NCBI GenBank assembly: GCA_027622275.1
Contig: JAQBZB010000076.1
Coordinates: 1 to 33,672, forward strand
Reading direction: 5' to 3'
DNA from: Planctomycetota bacterium
GTDB taxonomy: Bacteria > Planctomycetota > Planctomycetia > Pirellulales > Pirellulaceae
Length of the DNA stretch: 33,672 bases
Part shown: positions 24,301 to 33,035 of the stretch, piece after piece
Layout: each line of letters begins with the position of its first letter
Numbering within the stretch: position 1 is the first letter of the stretch
Program-made: the position numbers and the translations under genes
Notes under the pieces: model-generated
Told to the model about the DNA's origin: nothing
What the model saw: only the letters and a program-made list of their open reading frames with translations
Database searches by the model: none

Positions 24301-24636
24301 CTTCAATGGGCAGCGAGTCAACCGCAACGTGCTCGAGGCACGATGCAACTCGCTTGTGATCGATGGCGCACGTTGACGCAAGACCTGCCAGATGATGCAG
24401 CGTCCGTCGAGCAACTCGGTGTCGCACAGGGCGATCTCGGGGCGATCCTGCTGGACATTGGGGCTGGCGAAATGGAAGCGGGAAACGCGACGGCTGCCCG
24501 AGATGCCTATCAGCAAGCTCGTGACGTACTCGCCCCGCTGGTCCTGCAACATCCGGATGACGAGTTCTATCGTCGCGACTTCGCAGCCGCCGAGAAGGCT
24601 CTCCGCGAGATCAAATTGCCCGAATCAGGCGATTAG
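21379..24636 (+). CDS. Ser/Thr protein kinase with transmembrane helix and TPR tail
   Basis: A 1,085-residue receptor-like kinase. A helical N-terminal region (about 15-75) of the type often seen in planctomycete kinases precedes the kinase domain (about 131-420). The glycine loop is AQGGLGQIS, the ATP-binding lysine K160 (VALKEL), the catalytic loop H260-R261-D262-LKPGN, and the metal motif D280-W-G in place of DFG. SPEQAAG forms the activation-segment end, with a GTPGYMS stretch before it. One transmembrane helix lies at about 446-467, so the long C-terminal TPR-like region (about 480-1080) is outside the cytoplasm. An aromatic residue other than Phe in DFG is common in this group. A GAGG box lies 7 bases before the ATG at 21379. 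Substrates are unknown. Confidence 0.92.
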   Translation: MPAPNADSNLLFGMTALQMDFITRDALLAAMQAWTFDKQRQLGDILIEQGVLTDSQRALLKELVQEHLKQHGDDPQKSLAAIRADSSIGEALQSIDDRDVHESLIHFAITRTPDMYATRQANETSDDGQRFRILRPHAQGGLGQISVAFDKELHREVALKELQMKYAANEATRERFMIEAEITGGLEHPSIIPVYGLGHYSDGRPYYAMRFIRGDNLQEAIDAYHRSPPDARHLELHKLLRRFVDVCDAVQYAHSRGVLHRDLKPGNIMLGKYGETLLVDWGLAKPIDSSNAPTLVDGPPLHISSGSGSAPTSMGSVVGTPGYMSPEQAAGRLDLLGPASDVYGLGATLYHLLTGQAPFHDKLSEVLKKIERGEFQPPRQVNSKVPRALEEVCLKAMQRRPEDRYTSASRLAEDVEHWLADEPVSTWKEPVSQRLRRWTRRHWNATVGLAAIVVAGLAMLAVSAVVLRRAYDHEQQQHAVVRQVVDDYFTEVSEATLLNQPGSQPLRRELLQRALKYYEDFAKEHSRDSEARDELGKAHYRIGIIKEAVGSAEDSLAAFDRAIALQRTLAEEQPALEDRLHALGLSLNARGRLLYDMGTVGEAIDALQQAITVRTRLTALATDNAEFARVLANSHMNLGECFRIQRKEREARGEFVKAQAIREPWRNRADNVTLQRDLAKGSYNLGNLEADTKNDDAAATSFSNAITNLATIRNYDPGDLEVAEMLAISNRRMADLEQASDRNEAALAHYVAALAIGEPLAGNNPSVRQYQATRAGILMNYAGLLAKLDRVDEAVATYGSARDALATLAEQYPTALDYQLDLAATLANLGRLYLWLERPGDAADPLQSAMTTVEHITAAEFAVRTKWVRSVSQFNVGRYLWATVSEPEAVATLAASHVAVSQLANEFPNETRYATQRDEAALEFFAAHFAASKIEGSASNDEEAMEFRLETIRKQLPADELSRRVAARLQSMARLQWAASQPQRARGTMQLACDRWRTLTQDLPDDAASVEQLGVAQGDLGAILLDIGAGEMEAGNATAARDAYQQARDVLAPLVLQHPDDEFYRRDFAAAEKALREIKLPESGD

Positions 24637-24734
24637 CCGCAGGTTCGCTAAACCACATCGATCCGCACAACCGATACAACCGATAAGACCGTACCCGTGC
24701 GCGCCCAGCGAACCCGCCCTGCGACTCAGACACC

Positions 24735-25967
24735 ATGATCAAGCATCGCACCTCGATCTCTTGCCTGTTGTTGATTGGCTCGCTGTTCGCAGGCAGGGCG
24801 GTGGTCGCGGAAGAGAGTTGGCTGGCGACTGCGGATGATGATGAGTTCGTAATCGAAGATCTACTGCTCGATGGCGACAGCGACGACTTTCGCTTCGTCC
24901 AATCGCAACCTTCGCGCCGGGGACGACCGCCAGTCGCTAGTCTGGTGGGACCAGCGATTCGCCGACCTCGCCGAGCGGCTCCCAGCGGTACGACGTTGCT
25001 CGCTCGCGTTCCCGGGATGTTCGGCGACTTCTTTGGTGGCGGACGACCGGTGTCAGGACCAGACACCGGCCCCAAAGGCGCACCACCTCGCGGTGGGGCG
25101 GCAACACGGCTCGTCAAGATCTCCGAAAACTACAGCCCCCAGCCGCGCAACCGTGTTTACGCGACCTATCACTTTTTCAACGATGCGTTAGACGGAAGCT
25201 TCGGCGACGTGAATCGATACGCGTTTGGGTTCGAGCATCTGTTCTGGGAAGACCGGTGGTCGTTCGAGCTTCGTGTGCCGTTTGCACACACGCTGGCGAG
25301 CGACCAGCTTGACGATCCCATCTCCTCGAAGGACACCGAATTTGGCAACATGACGATGCTCGTCAAAAAGGCCATCTGGTCGGACGAGCGAACGCTCCTA
25401 TCGACAGGGCTCGGAGTCTCGGTTCCCACGGCGGATGACGTCCGGTTGTTTCGGCCGGGCGATCGAAGATTGATCCTCGAAATTGAGAACCGGGCGGTGC
25501 ATCTGTTGCCGTTCTTGGGTTTGATTATGACTCCCAGCGAGCAGTTATTCATTCAAGGATTCACACAGCTCGATATCGACACGACGGGCAATCCAGCCCG
25601 CGGGGACCTGATGGCGATGAACTTGCATCCGTTAGGCGTCGTTCAAGATCCGACCTTGTTGTTTCTCGATCTGAGCGTTGGTTATTGGATGTGCGAAGAT
25701 TCAAGTCGCCCGTGGATTACGGGGTTCGCGCCAATTGTCGAATTGCATTACGCAACGACGTTGAATGATGCGGACCTCATCAAGCGATCGGGGTTCCTGA
25801 TCGGCGACCTCTCGCGCCGCTACGACATTCTGGATTTCACATTCGGGATGCATGTCGAGTTCCAGGAGCAGTTCTCGCTACGTCCGGGCATCGTCATCCC
25901 GCTGCGCACTGGTGATGATCGGCAATTCGATTACGAAGTGTTCCTGCAAGCCAACCTGACGTACTAG
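24735..25967 (+). CDS. Outer-membrane beta-barrel-like protein
   Basis: A 410-residue protein with a signal peptide (residues 1-25, ending VVAEE). A low-complexity, proline/arginine/glycine-rich stretch follows at about 55-125. From about 130 to the end there are alternating hydrophobic/polar strands with aromatic girdles (YATYHFFND, RWSFELRVPFAH, LFLDLSVGYWM, IVELHYATTL), ending in VFLQANLTY with a C-terminal tyrosine. This is the pattern of an outer-membrane barrel. I do not recognise a specific family; porins of the phenol-degradation MetA type look broadly similar. Within the low-complexity part the DNA holds a perfect hairpin: CCGGTGTC/GACACCGG at 25047-25069. It follows the kinase gene by 98 bases and may be co-transcribed with it. 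Confidence 0.7.
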   Translation: MIKHRTSISCLLLIGSLFAGRAVVAEESWLATADDDEFVIEDLLLDGDSDDFRFVQSQPSRRGRPPVASLVGPAIRRPRRAAPSGTTLLARVPGMFGDFFGGGRPVSGPDTGPKGAPPRGGAATRLVKISENYSPQPRNRVYATYHFFNDALDGSFGDVNRYAFGFEHLFWEDRWSFELRVPFAHTLASDQLDDPISSKDTEFGNMTMLVKKAIWSDERTLLSTGLGVSVPTADDVRLFRPGDRRLILEIENRAVHLLPFLGLIMTPSEQLFIQGFTQLDIDTTGNPARGDLMAMNLHPLGVVQDPTLLFLDLSVGYWMCEDSSRPWITGFAPIVELHYATTLNDADLIKRSGFLIGDLSRRYDILDFTFGMHVEFQEQFSLRPGIVIPLRTGDDRQFDYEVFLQANLTY

Positions 25968-26082
25968 AACGACGCTGTGATGGGGCCGCTTCGGACATGG
26001 GGATTCGCGTTGCACGACATCGCAAGATATAGTGCAAGCTCTCCCCTTCCCGTTCTGAACCCGATATCGAGTGTCCCGTTTC

Positions 26083-27522
26083 ATGACTGTGCGTTTCCTC
26101 TTGCCTTTCTATCTGGTCGGCCTGGCGGTTCTTGCCAACAACTCGCCGCTCGCCGCCGAGCAATCATCGCGCCCCAACATCTTGTTCATCTTCGCGGACG
26201 ACCAAACGTACGAGTCGATTCATGCCTTGGGCAATGAAGAAATCGAAACGCCGAATCTCGATCGGCTGGTTCGATCGGGAACGACGCTGACGCACGCCTA
26301 CAACCAAGGAGGCTTCCACGGTGCCGTGTGTGTTGCGAGCCGGACCATGCTGGTGAGCGGACGATATCTCTGGCACGCCCAGCAGTTGGAACAGACGATC
26401 AAGCAACCGGAGGAAATGGAAAAACTCTGGCCACGGCTGATGAAAAAGCAGGGTTACGACACGTACTTCACGGGCAAGTGGCACATCAAGGCGGATGCGG
26501 ACAAAGTGTTTGACGTCGCCCAACACGTACGAGGCGGAATGCCGAAGCAGACGCCGGAGGGCTACAACCGTCCGGTCGAAGGCGAGCCCGACAAGTGGTC
26601 GCCCTCCGATCCGAAGTTCGGTGGCTTCTGGGAGGGCGGCAAGCACTGGAGCGAGGTTGTGAAGGACGACGCAGTCGGTTACCTCGAAGCTGCCGCGAAG
26701 AGCGCCAATCCGTTCTTCATGTACATCGCGTTCAATGCTCCTCACGACCCGCGTCAATCGCCGCCAGAGTACGTGGATCGCTATCCGCTCTCGAAAGTCA
26801 AAGTGCCGGGCGACTTTCTTCCGGATTATCCGTTCAAGGATGCGATTGGCTGTGGCATGTCGTTGCGTGACGAAGCACTCGCGCCGTTTCCTCGCACGGA
26901 GTATGCCGTCAAAGTGAATCGTCAGGAGTATTACGCGATCATCACACACATGGACCATCAAATCGGCTTGATTCTCGATGCGTTGAAGAAGACGGGGCAG
27001 GAAGACAATACCTACATCTTCTTTACTGCCGATCACGGGCTATCGTGCGGACATCATGGCCTGATGGGCAAACAGAACATGTTCGACCATAGCGTCCGCG
27101 TCCCGTTGATGGTGGTCGGCCAGGGAATCGAAGCAGGCGCGAAAATCGACACGCCCGTTTATCTGCAAGACATCATGCCGACGACCCTCGAACTCGCGGG
27201 CAGCTCGATTCCCGAACATGTGAAGTTCAATAGCCTACTGCCTATTATCTGGGGCCAGCGCAAGCAGCAATACGACGCGATCTATGGAGCGTATACCGCA
27301 ACGCAGCGGATGATTACGGACGACGGCTTCAAGCTGATCCTCTATCCCCAGGTGCCGAAAGTGCTGTTGTTCGATCTGCAGGCAGATCCCAGCGAGCAAC
27401 ACGATCTGTCCGACGTCGCCGAACATCAGTCGCGCATCAAGTCCATGTTCGAGACGCTGCAATCGCTGCAAGCCGAGACCGGTGACAAGCTCGATCTGGC
27501 CGCGGCGTTTCCGAAGTTGTAA
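26083..27522 (+). CDS. Secreted sulfatase (formylglycine type)
   Basis: A 479-residue enzyme that hydrolyses sulfate esters. A signal peptide (1-23) precedes NILFIFADDQ, whose DD supplies two metal ligands. The formylglycine motif is C83-V-A-S-R87; the family consensus is CxPSR, and CxASR variants are known. TGKWHIK and FTADHGLSCGHHG supply further active-site residues, and the C-terminal domain is the usual small sulfatase fold. Planctomycetes carry many such genes for sulfated algal polysaccharides; the exact substrate cannot be read here. The ATG at 26083 is preferred over a GTG at 26071 because it gives a standard signal peptide. An FAD oxidoreductase gene starts 50 bases downstream on the same strand. 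Confidence 0.92.
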   Translation: MTVRFLLPFYLVGLAVLANNSPLAAEQSSRPNILFIFADDQTYESIHALGNEEIETPNLDRLVRSGTTLTHAYNQGGFHGAVCVASRTMLVSGRYLWHAQQLEQTIKQPEEMEKLWPRLMKKQGYDTYFTGKWHIKADADKVFDVAQHVRGGMPKQTPEGYNRPVEGEPDKWSPSDPKFGGFWEGGKHWSEVVKDDAVGYLEAAAKSANPFFMYIAFNAPHDPRQSPPEYVDRYPLSKVKVPGDFLPDYPFKDAIGCGMSLRDEALAPFPRTEYAVKVNRQEYYAIITHMDHQIGLILDALKKTGQEDNTYIFFTADHGLSCGHHGLMGKQNMFDHSVRVPLMVVGQGIEAGAKIDTPVYLQDIMPTTLELAGSSIPEHVKFNSLLPIIWGQRKQQYDAIYGAYTATQRMITDDGFKLILYPQVPKVLLFDLQADPSEQHDLSDVAEHQSRIKSMFETLQSLQAETGDKLDLAAAFPKL

Positions 27523-27540
27523 CGGTACAGGCGAAGAGGG

Positions 27541-27561
27541 TCGGGAATCTTTTTCGGCCAA
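27541..27561. repeat. Dispersed 21-bp motif, copy 2
   Basis: TCGGGA, two variable bases (AT), then CTTTTTCGGCCAA; see 14466-14486. It begins 18 bases after the sulfatase stop, and its last bases run into the AAGGA ribosome-binding site (27562-27566) of the next gene. Confidence 0.6.
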
Positions 27562-27572
27562 AAGGATTCGCG

Positions 27573-30293
27573 ATGTTAGAGACTTTCCACCGAACAAGAA
27601 TCACGACCCCGATGCGAGATTTCTGTTGTATCTTCAAGTGCTTCTCGTGGCTGGTGCTGTTTGTCGCATCGGTTCCCGCATCGGCGGAAGTCCGCGAACT
27701 GGAAACGGACTTGCTTATCGTGGGTGGTACCGAATCGGGGTGGGCCGCGGCGATCCAAGCGGCTCGGCTCAGTGTCGCTTCGATCGCGATCGTCCACGAC
27801 GGCGAGTGGTTGGGCGGGCAATACACGGAGCAAGCACTCGTTTGTGTCGACGAGAACAAGGGGGTCGGCGATGTGGGTTGGGGCGTCGATTGGCATCCGA
27901 TGAAACGATCCTTCCATCGCAGCGGGTTGTTCAAAGAACTGATGGATCGGATCGAAGCCTTCAACACTCAGAAATACGGATCGCCGATGCCGGGGCGGCC
28001 CTATCACGGCCCCTCGACATTCCGGCCCGCGGAAGCCGAAGCCGTCTTTCGCGAGATGCTTCAGCCGTATCTCGATTCAGGGCAAGTCCGCTTCATCACG
28101 AATCGTTATCCCTTGCGCGCCGAGGTCGAAAAGCACGACGGCCGCTCTCGGCTGACGGGCCTGTGGTTCGCTCCGCTCGATGACGAAGAAGCGGACCTGC
28201 ACGTCAAAGCCAAGTTGACGATCGATGCATCGGATTGGGGCGAGGCGATTCAGGTATCGGGAGCGGCGTTTGAATGCGGCCCCGACCCGCGTTCTCGATA
28301 CGGCGAACCGAGCGCGTCGGAAGACCTCTTGCAAAATCCGCCGAACGAGATGAATCCGATCACGTGGGCGATGATTGTGGCCGAGTCGGACGACGAGACG
28401 CCAATCGACAAGCCCGCGTTTCACGACGACCGCCGCTTTGTCCGAGTGAGCCACATCAGCCGCGAGGCGATGACCGGTCTCGACTGGGATCGGCCGGCGC
28501 AGGTGGGCAGCATTCTCCACTGGCCCGACGCGGGCAAAGCCTCGCCGCGACAACTGAGCGTTTACACGGTGCGCCGCATCGTCGACGGTCGTACAAGCAA
28601 AGACGGCCAGACAAGCATTCTGTTGAACTACATGAACGGGCAGGACTATCCGTTGGAGCGGCTGCCGCGGCATGTCGTCGAGGCGCTCGAAGCGACGCAG
28701 CCCGGCGCGTCCGAGAAGAACATTGTCGTGATGACGCGGCGGCAGCGGCAGATCGTGTTTGACGACGCCCAGCGGCAATCGCTCAGCGTGTTGTATCACC
28801 TGCAAAACTTCGTCCACGACCGAGCGCCCGACAAAACGAACAGCTTCCGCCGCTTTCATCTGAGCGACGAGTTCGGCACGCCGGATCGGTTGCCGCCCAA
28901 GCCGTACATTCGCGAGTCGCTGCGGCTCAAGGCGATGTACATGATGCGGGAACAAGACGGCCGCAATTCGGACGGCACATCGAAGCAGATGGCTCGCGAG
29001 CGATTCGCACAAGTCATGTACCCGGACGGACTGTTCGCGTGGCAATTCCATTACGACTTTCATCGCACGGGCCGTGCGTACCTGCGCGAGGAAGGAACGA
29101 GCGGGCCGTGGATCGACTACGAGAAGCCGGGCCGGCACACGCATCATGTCAGCGACCGGTCACTGTTTCCGCTGCGCAGTTTGATCCCCGAGGAGATGGA
29201 CGGGCTGCTTGGGGCGCAGAAAAACGTTGGTTACAGCAGCATCGTTTGCGCTGCCATCCGCCTGCACGACCAATGCATCGCCATCGGACAAGCGGCGGGA
29301 GCGACCGCCGCGATCTCGCTGCGAAACAACATTCAGCCTCGCGCGATTCCCTATGACCGCACGCGACTCGAACAAGTGCGAAGCGCCTTGTGCGGCGAGT
29401 CGACGGATGCGGTCCCACTTTTGATTTGGCCGTTCCGTGATTTGCCGGTCGATCACGAAGCCTTCGTCGCCGTGAATCGCCTCGCGGCTCGCGGTGGCTT
29501 GCCGTTGGACGTCCGTGACGTTGACTTCAAGCCTGATGAACCAGCGGCATTGGAATGGCGGAAGCAAGTCTTTTATCAGTGTTTGAAGTCAAAGCATATT
29601 CTTCTAAGGCAGCCCGATTCGCTACCCGAGATGACGCGCGGCAGATTTTGCCAGTGGATGTGGGACCGAATCGAAGAGTTGCCGGAGTTTCCGTACTTGC
29701 GGGCCAGCCAAGAAGACGCCGACGGAGACGGGATTCCCGATCGTGACGACCCGAGCCTCTTCACGCCGGCCGCCCCGATCGTGTGGAGCATCGCGGCCCC
29801 GTCGCCGGAGCAAGACGGACTTCCCGACGACTTGTCGCGCGACGAAGCAGGCGTCCGCTACTTCGATTTCACCGGAACAGGCTCAACGGCAATCGACGGG
29901 TTTGTCAGCGACTTCGGCCTGCCATTTGATGCGGTCAACGGGTTCGGGTGGGATCACGACATCAGCGCCAACCATCGCCGGCGAAACGTCTACTCCGAGG
30001 GAGAACGCGACACCTTTTTGTTCACCCGCGACGCCGCTCGTTGGGAATGCGTGGTTCCGAACGGCAGTTGGCGGGTGACGATTTGTGTTGGGGATGCCGG
30101 GCACGATCAGACGGGGCACCGCGTGACTGTCGAGGGGCAAGCGGCCATCCAAGACGAACCGACACCGGCCGGTCATTTCATGGAGCGGACCGTGACGGTC
30201 AAAGTCGGCGACGGGCGACTTACGATCGACCTCGGACCGCAGCGGCCAGGCGACAACACGTGTGTGAACTGGATTCGTTTACAGGCGCTCTGA
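27573..30293 (+). CDS. Secreted FAD-dependent oxidoreductase with calcium-binding repeat and C-terminal beta domain
   Basis: A 906-residue protein. After a hydrophobic export signal (about 14-38) the FAD_oxidored-type domain (PF12831-like) begins with DLLIVGGTESGWAAAIQ, an ADP-binding loop in which GGTESG replaces GxGxxG, as often in this family. EWLGGQYTEQALVCVDEN follows. The domain closes near IGQAAGATAAISLR. Near residue 715 is DADGDGIPDRDD, a thrombospondin type-3/calcium-binding repeat. The last 160 residues form a beta-rich module (FDFTGTGS, then VTVKVGDGRLTID) similar to domains that bind carbohydrate or polymers. AAGGA lies 6 bases before the ATG at 27573; a second ATG at 27612 would also leave a signal peptide. 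The gene follows a sulfatase, so both may act on the same sulfated sugar; this is inferred. Confidence 0.85.
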   Translation: MLETFHRTRITTPMRDFCCIFKCFSWLVLFVASVPASAEVRELETDLLIVGGTESGWAAAIQAARLSVASIAIVHDGEWLGGQYTEQALVCVDENKGVGDVGWGVDWHPMKRSFHRSGLFKELMDRIEAFNTQKYGSPMPGRPYHGPSTFRPAEAEAVFREMLQPYLDSGQVRFITNRYPLRAEVEKHDGRSRLTGLWFAPLDDEEADLHVKAKLTIDASDWGEAIQVSGAAFECGPDPRSRYGEPSASEDLLQNPPNEMNPITWAMIVAESDDETPIDKPAFHDDRRFVRVSHISREAMTGLDWDRPAQVGSILHWPDAGKASPRQLSVYTVRRIVDGRTSKDGQTSILLNYMNGQDYPLERLPRHVVEALEATQPGASEKNIVVMTRRQRQIVFDDAQRQSLSVLYHLQNFVHDRAPDKTNSFRRFHLSDEFGTPDRLPPKPYIRESLRLKAMYMMREQDGRNSDGTSKQMARERFAQVMYPDGLFAWQFHYDFHRTGRAYLREEGTSGPWIDYEKPGRHTHHVSDRSLFPLRSLIPEEMDGLLGAQKNVGYSSIVCAAIRLHDQCIAIGQAAGATAAISLRNNIQPRAIPYDRTRLEQVRSALCGESTDAVPLLIWPFRDLPVDHEAFVAVNRLAARGGLPLDVRDVDFKPDEPAALEWRKQVFYQCLKSKHILLRQPDSLPEMTRGRFCQWMWDRIEELPEFPYLRASQEDADGDGIPDRDDPSLFTPAAPIVWSIAAPSPEQDGLPDDLSRDEAGVRYFDFTGTGSTAIDGFVSDFGLPFDAVNGFGWDHDISANHRRRNVYSEGERDTFLFTRDAARWECVVPNGSWRVTICVGDAGHDQTGHRVTVEGQAAIQDEPTPAGHFMERTVTVKVGDGRLTIDLGPQRPGDNTCVNWIRLQAL

Positions 30294-30435
30294 GGCTGGT
30301 GCGCCGATCCTCGGTGGAACGCTCCTGGTTACATGGTCTGTCGGATTCTTGTCGGCTGCGACGCGGTAGTGCGATCACCGTTGCCGGAGTATGATTGATT
30401 GTGCTTTGTCAAAACGGTTGATTTCAGGTGAGTTG

Positions 30436-31827
30436 ATGACGAGTTCCGAGACGCTGCTTCAGGGCAACGCGATGAGCGAACCAGAGGCGTCGCTGCATAT
30501 CGCTGCTCTCATTGGCGAGAACCACCGGCGGAATCATGCCCGTTTCCGCATTGACGAAGCGCGGCCGGTCGAACGTGTTGGGATCGTCGGCGCGGGGGTG
30601 ATGGGAGGCGTCGTCGCGGCTTCCGCGATTGGCTACGGCATTCCTGTTGTCATCACGGACCAGAACCCCGCTGCCTTGGCCGACGTCAAGCGGGAAATTC
30701 CCAAGCGGATGCCGATGGAGGGCCTGGCTGCACTCACGGACCTCGACGAGCGAGTGGCCCGGCTTGTCTCGGTGACGCCGGATCTGGCCGAAGTGGCGGC
30801 GTGCGATCTGGTGGTCGAGTCGATCGTCGAGAATGTCACCACGAAGCGCAATTTTTACTCCGATCTGGAACAGCTTTGTCCGGACGAAACGCTCATCGTT
30901 TCGAATACCTCGACGCTGCCGATTGCCGAGTTGGCCGCGCACCTGCGGCTGCCACAACGCTTCGGCGGGTTGCACTATTTTCCGCCGATCGGCGCGCGGA
31001 AGATGTTCGAGATCATCCCCAGTGACAAGACCACGGACAACGCCACCGCGCGGCTGATCCAATTTGCCGAACGAATCGGCCGCATCCCGATCGTCGTGGC
31101 CGATGGGCGAGGGTTCGTCGTCAATCGAATTCTGATGGCCTACATGAACGCCGGCATCCGGCTGCTGATGCAGGGAGTCGGCATCAAGGCCATCGACTCG
31201 GCTGGCTTAGCGTTCGGGATGCGGTTGGGACCGATTCGGTTGTATGACGAAGTCGGGCTGGATGTCGCGATGCAGTGCGGATGGTCGTTTTCCGCCGATT
31301 CGGAGACGCTCGTCGCCCGCACTCCGATCATCGTACGGATGATGAAAGCGAAGCAGCTCGGCCGCAAAGCGGGCCGTGGTTTCTACATCTATGAGGCCGC
31401 GGATAACGGCGAGCAAGTTGGCGATGTCAATGCAAAAGCGGTGCAGATAATCGAGCCGCAAATCGAGTCGCGGATCGATCTCTCGCCCGCTGAGATCGAA
31501 GCCGCGGTCATCCTGCCGATGGTGATCGAGGCCACGAAGCTGCTCGAAACCAAGCGTGCATCCAGCGCCGGGCAACTCGACCTGGCCGTGATGTGCGGTA
31601 TTGGGTTCGCAACTTCGCGCGGTGGACCGCTGTATTGGGCCGATCGAGTGGGAGCCGATCGCATTGTGGACGCCCTCAAGTCGCTGGAGCATCTCGGACC
31701 GCACCTTTGCCCCACGCACTCGCTGCTGGATGCGGCGAAGCATGGCCTGCGCTTCTATGATCGAAACAACGACAACGGCGGCGATCCTCGTGCCGAGCCG
31801 TCTTCCGCTGTCAGGATCACGCCATGA
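30436..31827 (+). CDS. 3-hydroxyacyl-CoA dehydrogenase family protein
   Basis: A 463-residue protein of the FadB/FadJ dehydrogenase half, without an enoyl-CoA hydratase domain. The NAD-binding loop is GAGVMG (52-57), then VITDQNP. DLVVESIVENVTTK and SNTSTLPI follow the family order. The catalytic histidine is H180 in LHYFPPIG, where HFFNP is usual. Two C-terminal 3HCDH domains follow (GRGFVVNRIL at the join). It oxidises 3-hydroxyacyl-CoA in fatty-acid breakdown or a related pathway. The ATG at 30436 has AGGTG 5 bases upstream; an in-frame ATG at 30391 lacks this. Its TGA overlaps the ATG of the sulfotransferase gene (ATGA), so they are translationally coupled. Confidence 0.88.
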   Translation: MTSSETLLQGNAMSEPEASLHIAALIGENHRRNHARFRIDEARPVERVGIVGAGVMGGVVAASAIGYGIPVVITDQNPAALADVKREIPKRMPMEGLAALTDLDERVARLVSVTPDLAEVAACDLVVESIVENVTTKRNFYSDLEQLCPDETLIVSNTSTLPIAELAAHLRLPQRFGGLHYFPPIGARKMFEIIPSDKTTDNATARLIQFAERIGRIPIVVADGRGFVVNRILMAYMNAGIRLLMQGVGIKAIDSAGLAFGMRLGPIRLYDEVGLDVAMQCGWSFSADSETLVARTPIIVRMMKAKQLGRKAGRGFYIYEAADNGEQVGDVNAKAVQIIEPQIESRIDLSPAEIEAAVILPMVIEATKLLETKRASSAGQLDLAVMCGIGFATSRGGPLYWADRVGADRIVDALKSLEHLGPHLCPTHSLLDAAKHGLRFYDRNNDNGGDPRAEPSSAVRITP

Positions 31828-32981
31828 CCGACAAGGCCGAGAAGAAAAAGGCGGATGGCGGCGCGCGCGACATGCCCTGGGAGCCGCGAGTTTGGAACGG
31901 CATGAGGGTGAAAACGTGGTTCCGTCTCTTGGCCCGTAACCGCTTCCACGTGTCACCCACGCGCATCCCGATGGCTGTGCTCAACTCGGGGTTTTGTTTT
32001 TTCAACTCAGCCCTCGCGTTTCAACAACGCTTGTGGTTCGGTCGCAAGATCGCTGAATGCCAGCTCGCCGACGATCCGATATTCATCCTCGGCCATTGGA
32101 GGACCGGCACGACCTGGCTGCACGAGCTGCTGGTGCTGGACGAGCGTCATGCCTTTCCCACGACTTATGAGTGCCTTACGCCAAGTCACTTCCTGTTTTC
32201 CGAAGCTCTCACGAGTTGGTGGCTGTGGATGTTGATGCCCCGTCGACGGCCGATGGACAATGTTCGTCTCGGTCTCGACAGTCCCCAGGAAGACGAACTC
32301 GCCCTGTGTGCGCTCGGTGCCCACTCGCCCTATCTGACCTGGGCCTTTCCCAATCACCCGCCGCAAGACCAGGAGTATCTTGACCTGCGCGATGTCCCGC
32401 CGACGAATCTCGCACGTTGGAAGGCGACGTTCGATTTGTTTCTTCGCACTTTGCAAGTCAAGAATCCCGGCAAACGGATCGTCTTGAAGTCGCCGACGCA
32501 CACGTTTCGCGTCCCGGTTTTGTTGGACATGTTTCCGAACGCGCGCTTTGTCTATTTGGTGCGCGATCCATACGTTGTCTTCCCATCGATGATGAAGACT
32601 TGGAAACGCCTGCATCAGTACCACGGCGCCCAAGTTCCGAAACACGTCGGGTTGGAAGAGTACGTCTTCAAAACCTTCGAGCATCTCCATCGGGTGTTCG
32701 AGGAAGATCGCGAGCGAATCGCGCCAGAGCGACTGTGCGTGCTGCGATACGAAGACTTGGTGTCGGCACCGATCGCGGAGATGAAGCGGATCTACGACGA
32801 CCTCGACCTGGGTGGCTTTGACGACGTCAAACCGCGACTGGAGCAATTCTCCGCGGGGCTTTCTGATTACGTACCCAACCGGCATAATCTGCCGCCAGAA
32901 TTGCACGAGCAGATCACGGTTCGTTGCGCCGATTACATCGACAAGTACGGCTACGCGCCCGAACCGACGCCGTCGTCGTGA
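31824..32981 (+). CDS. Sulfotransferase family protein
   Basis: A 385-residue cytoplasmic enzyme of the PF13469-like family. The 5'-phosphosulfate-binding loop is GHWRTGTTWLH (90-100), and the 3'-phosphate-binding segment is YLVRDPYVVFPSMMKTW at about 240-256. The conserved central IVLKSPTH and the late LRYEDL motif are present. It transfers sulfate from PAPS to a hydroxyl or amine. The overlap with the 3-hydroxyacyl-CoA dehydrogenase gene suggests a hydroxy-acyl or lipid-like acceptor, but this is inference from coupling alone. The length is normal for the family. A basic and aromatic N-terminal stretch (residues 20-75) precedes the loop; a weakly hydrophobic part of it could touch the membrane. 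Confidence 0.9.
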   Translation: MTDKAEKKKADGGARDMPWEPRVWNGMRVKTWFRLLARNRFHVSPTRIPMAVLNSGFCFFNSALAFQQRLWFGRKIAECQLADDPIFILGHWRTGTTWLHELLVLDERHAFPTTYECLTPSHFLFSEALTSWWLWMLMPRRRPMDNVRLGLDSPQEDELALCALGAHSPYLTWAFPNHPPQDQEYLDLRDVPPTNLARWKATFDLFLRTLQVKNPGKRIVLKSPTHTFRVPVLLDMFPNARFVYLVRDPYVVFPSMMKTWKRLHQYHGAQVPKHVGLEEYVFKTFEHLHRVFEEDRERIAPERLCVLRYEDLVSAPIAEMKRIYDDLDLGGFDDVKPRLEQFSAGLSDYVPNRHNLPPELHEQITVRCADYIDKYGYAPEPTPSS

Positions 32982-33035
32982 TCGCGGGGAGTGTCTAGCG
33001 TTTCCACAATTCCGTGCGATCGATCCTCTCACTTT

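Noticed and set aside
26010-26037. TTGCAC/GTGCAA inverted repeat before the sulfatase considered as promoter or operator
   Set aside because: Only 6 bp per arm, and TTGCAC to TATAGT spacing is 12 bases, too short for a -35/-10 pair; not distinguishable from chance.
28077-29147. Minus-strand open frame of 356 codons inside the FAD oxidoreductase
   Set aside because: Shadow of the plus-strand frame, which holds clear FAD-binding motifs; translation shows no domain.
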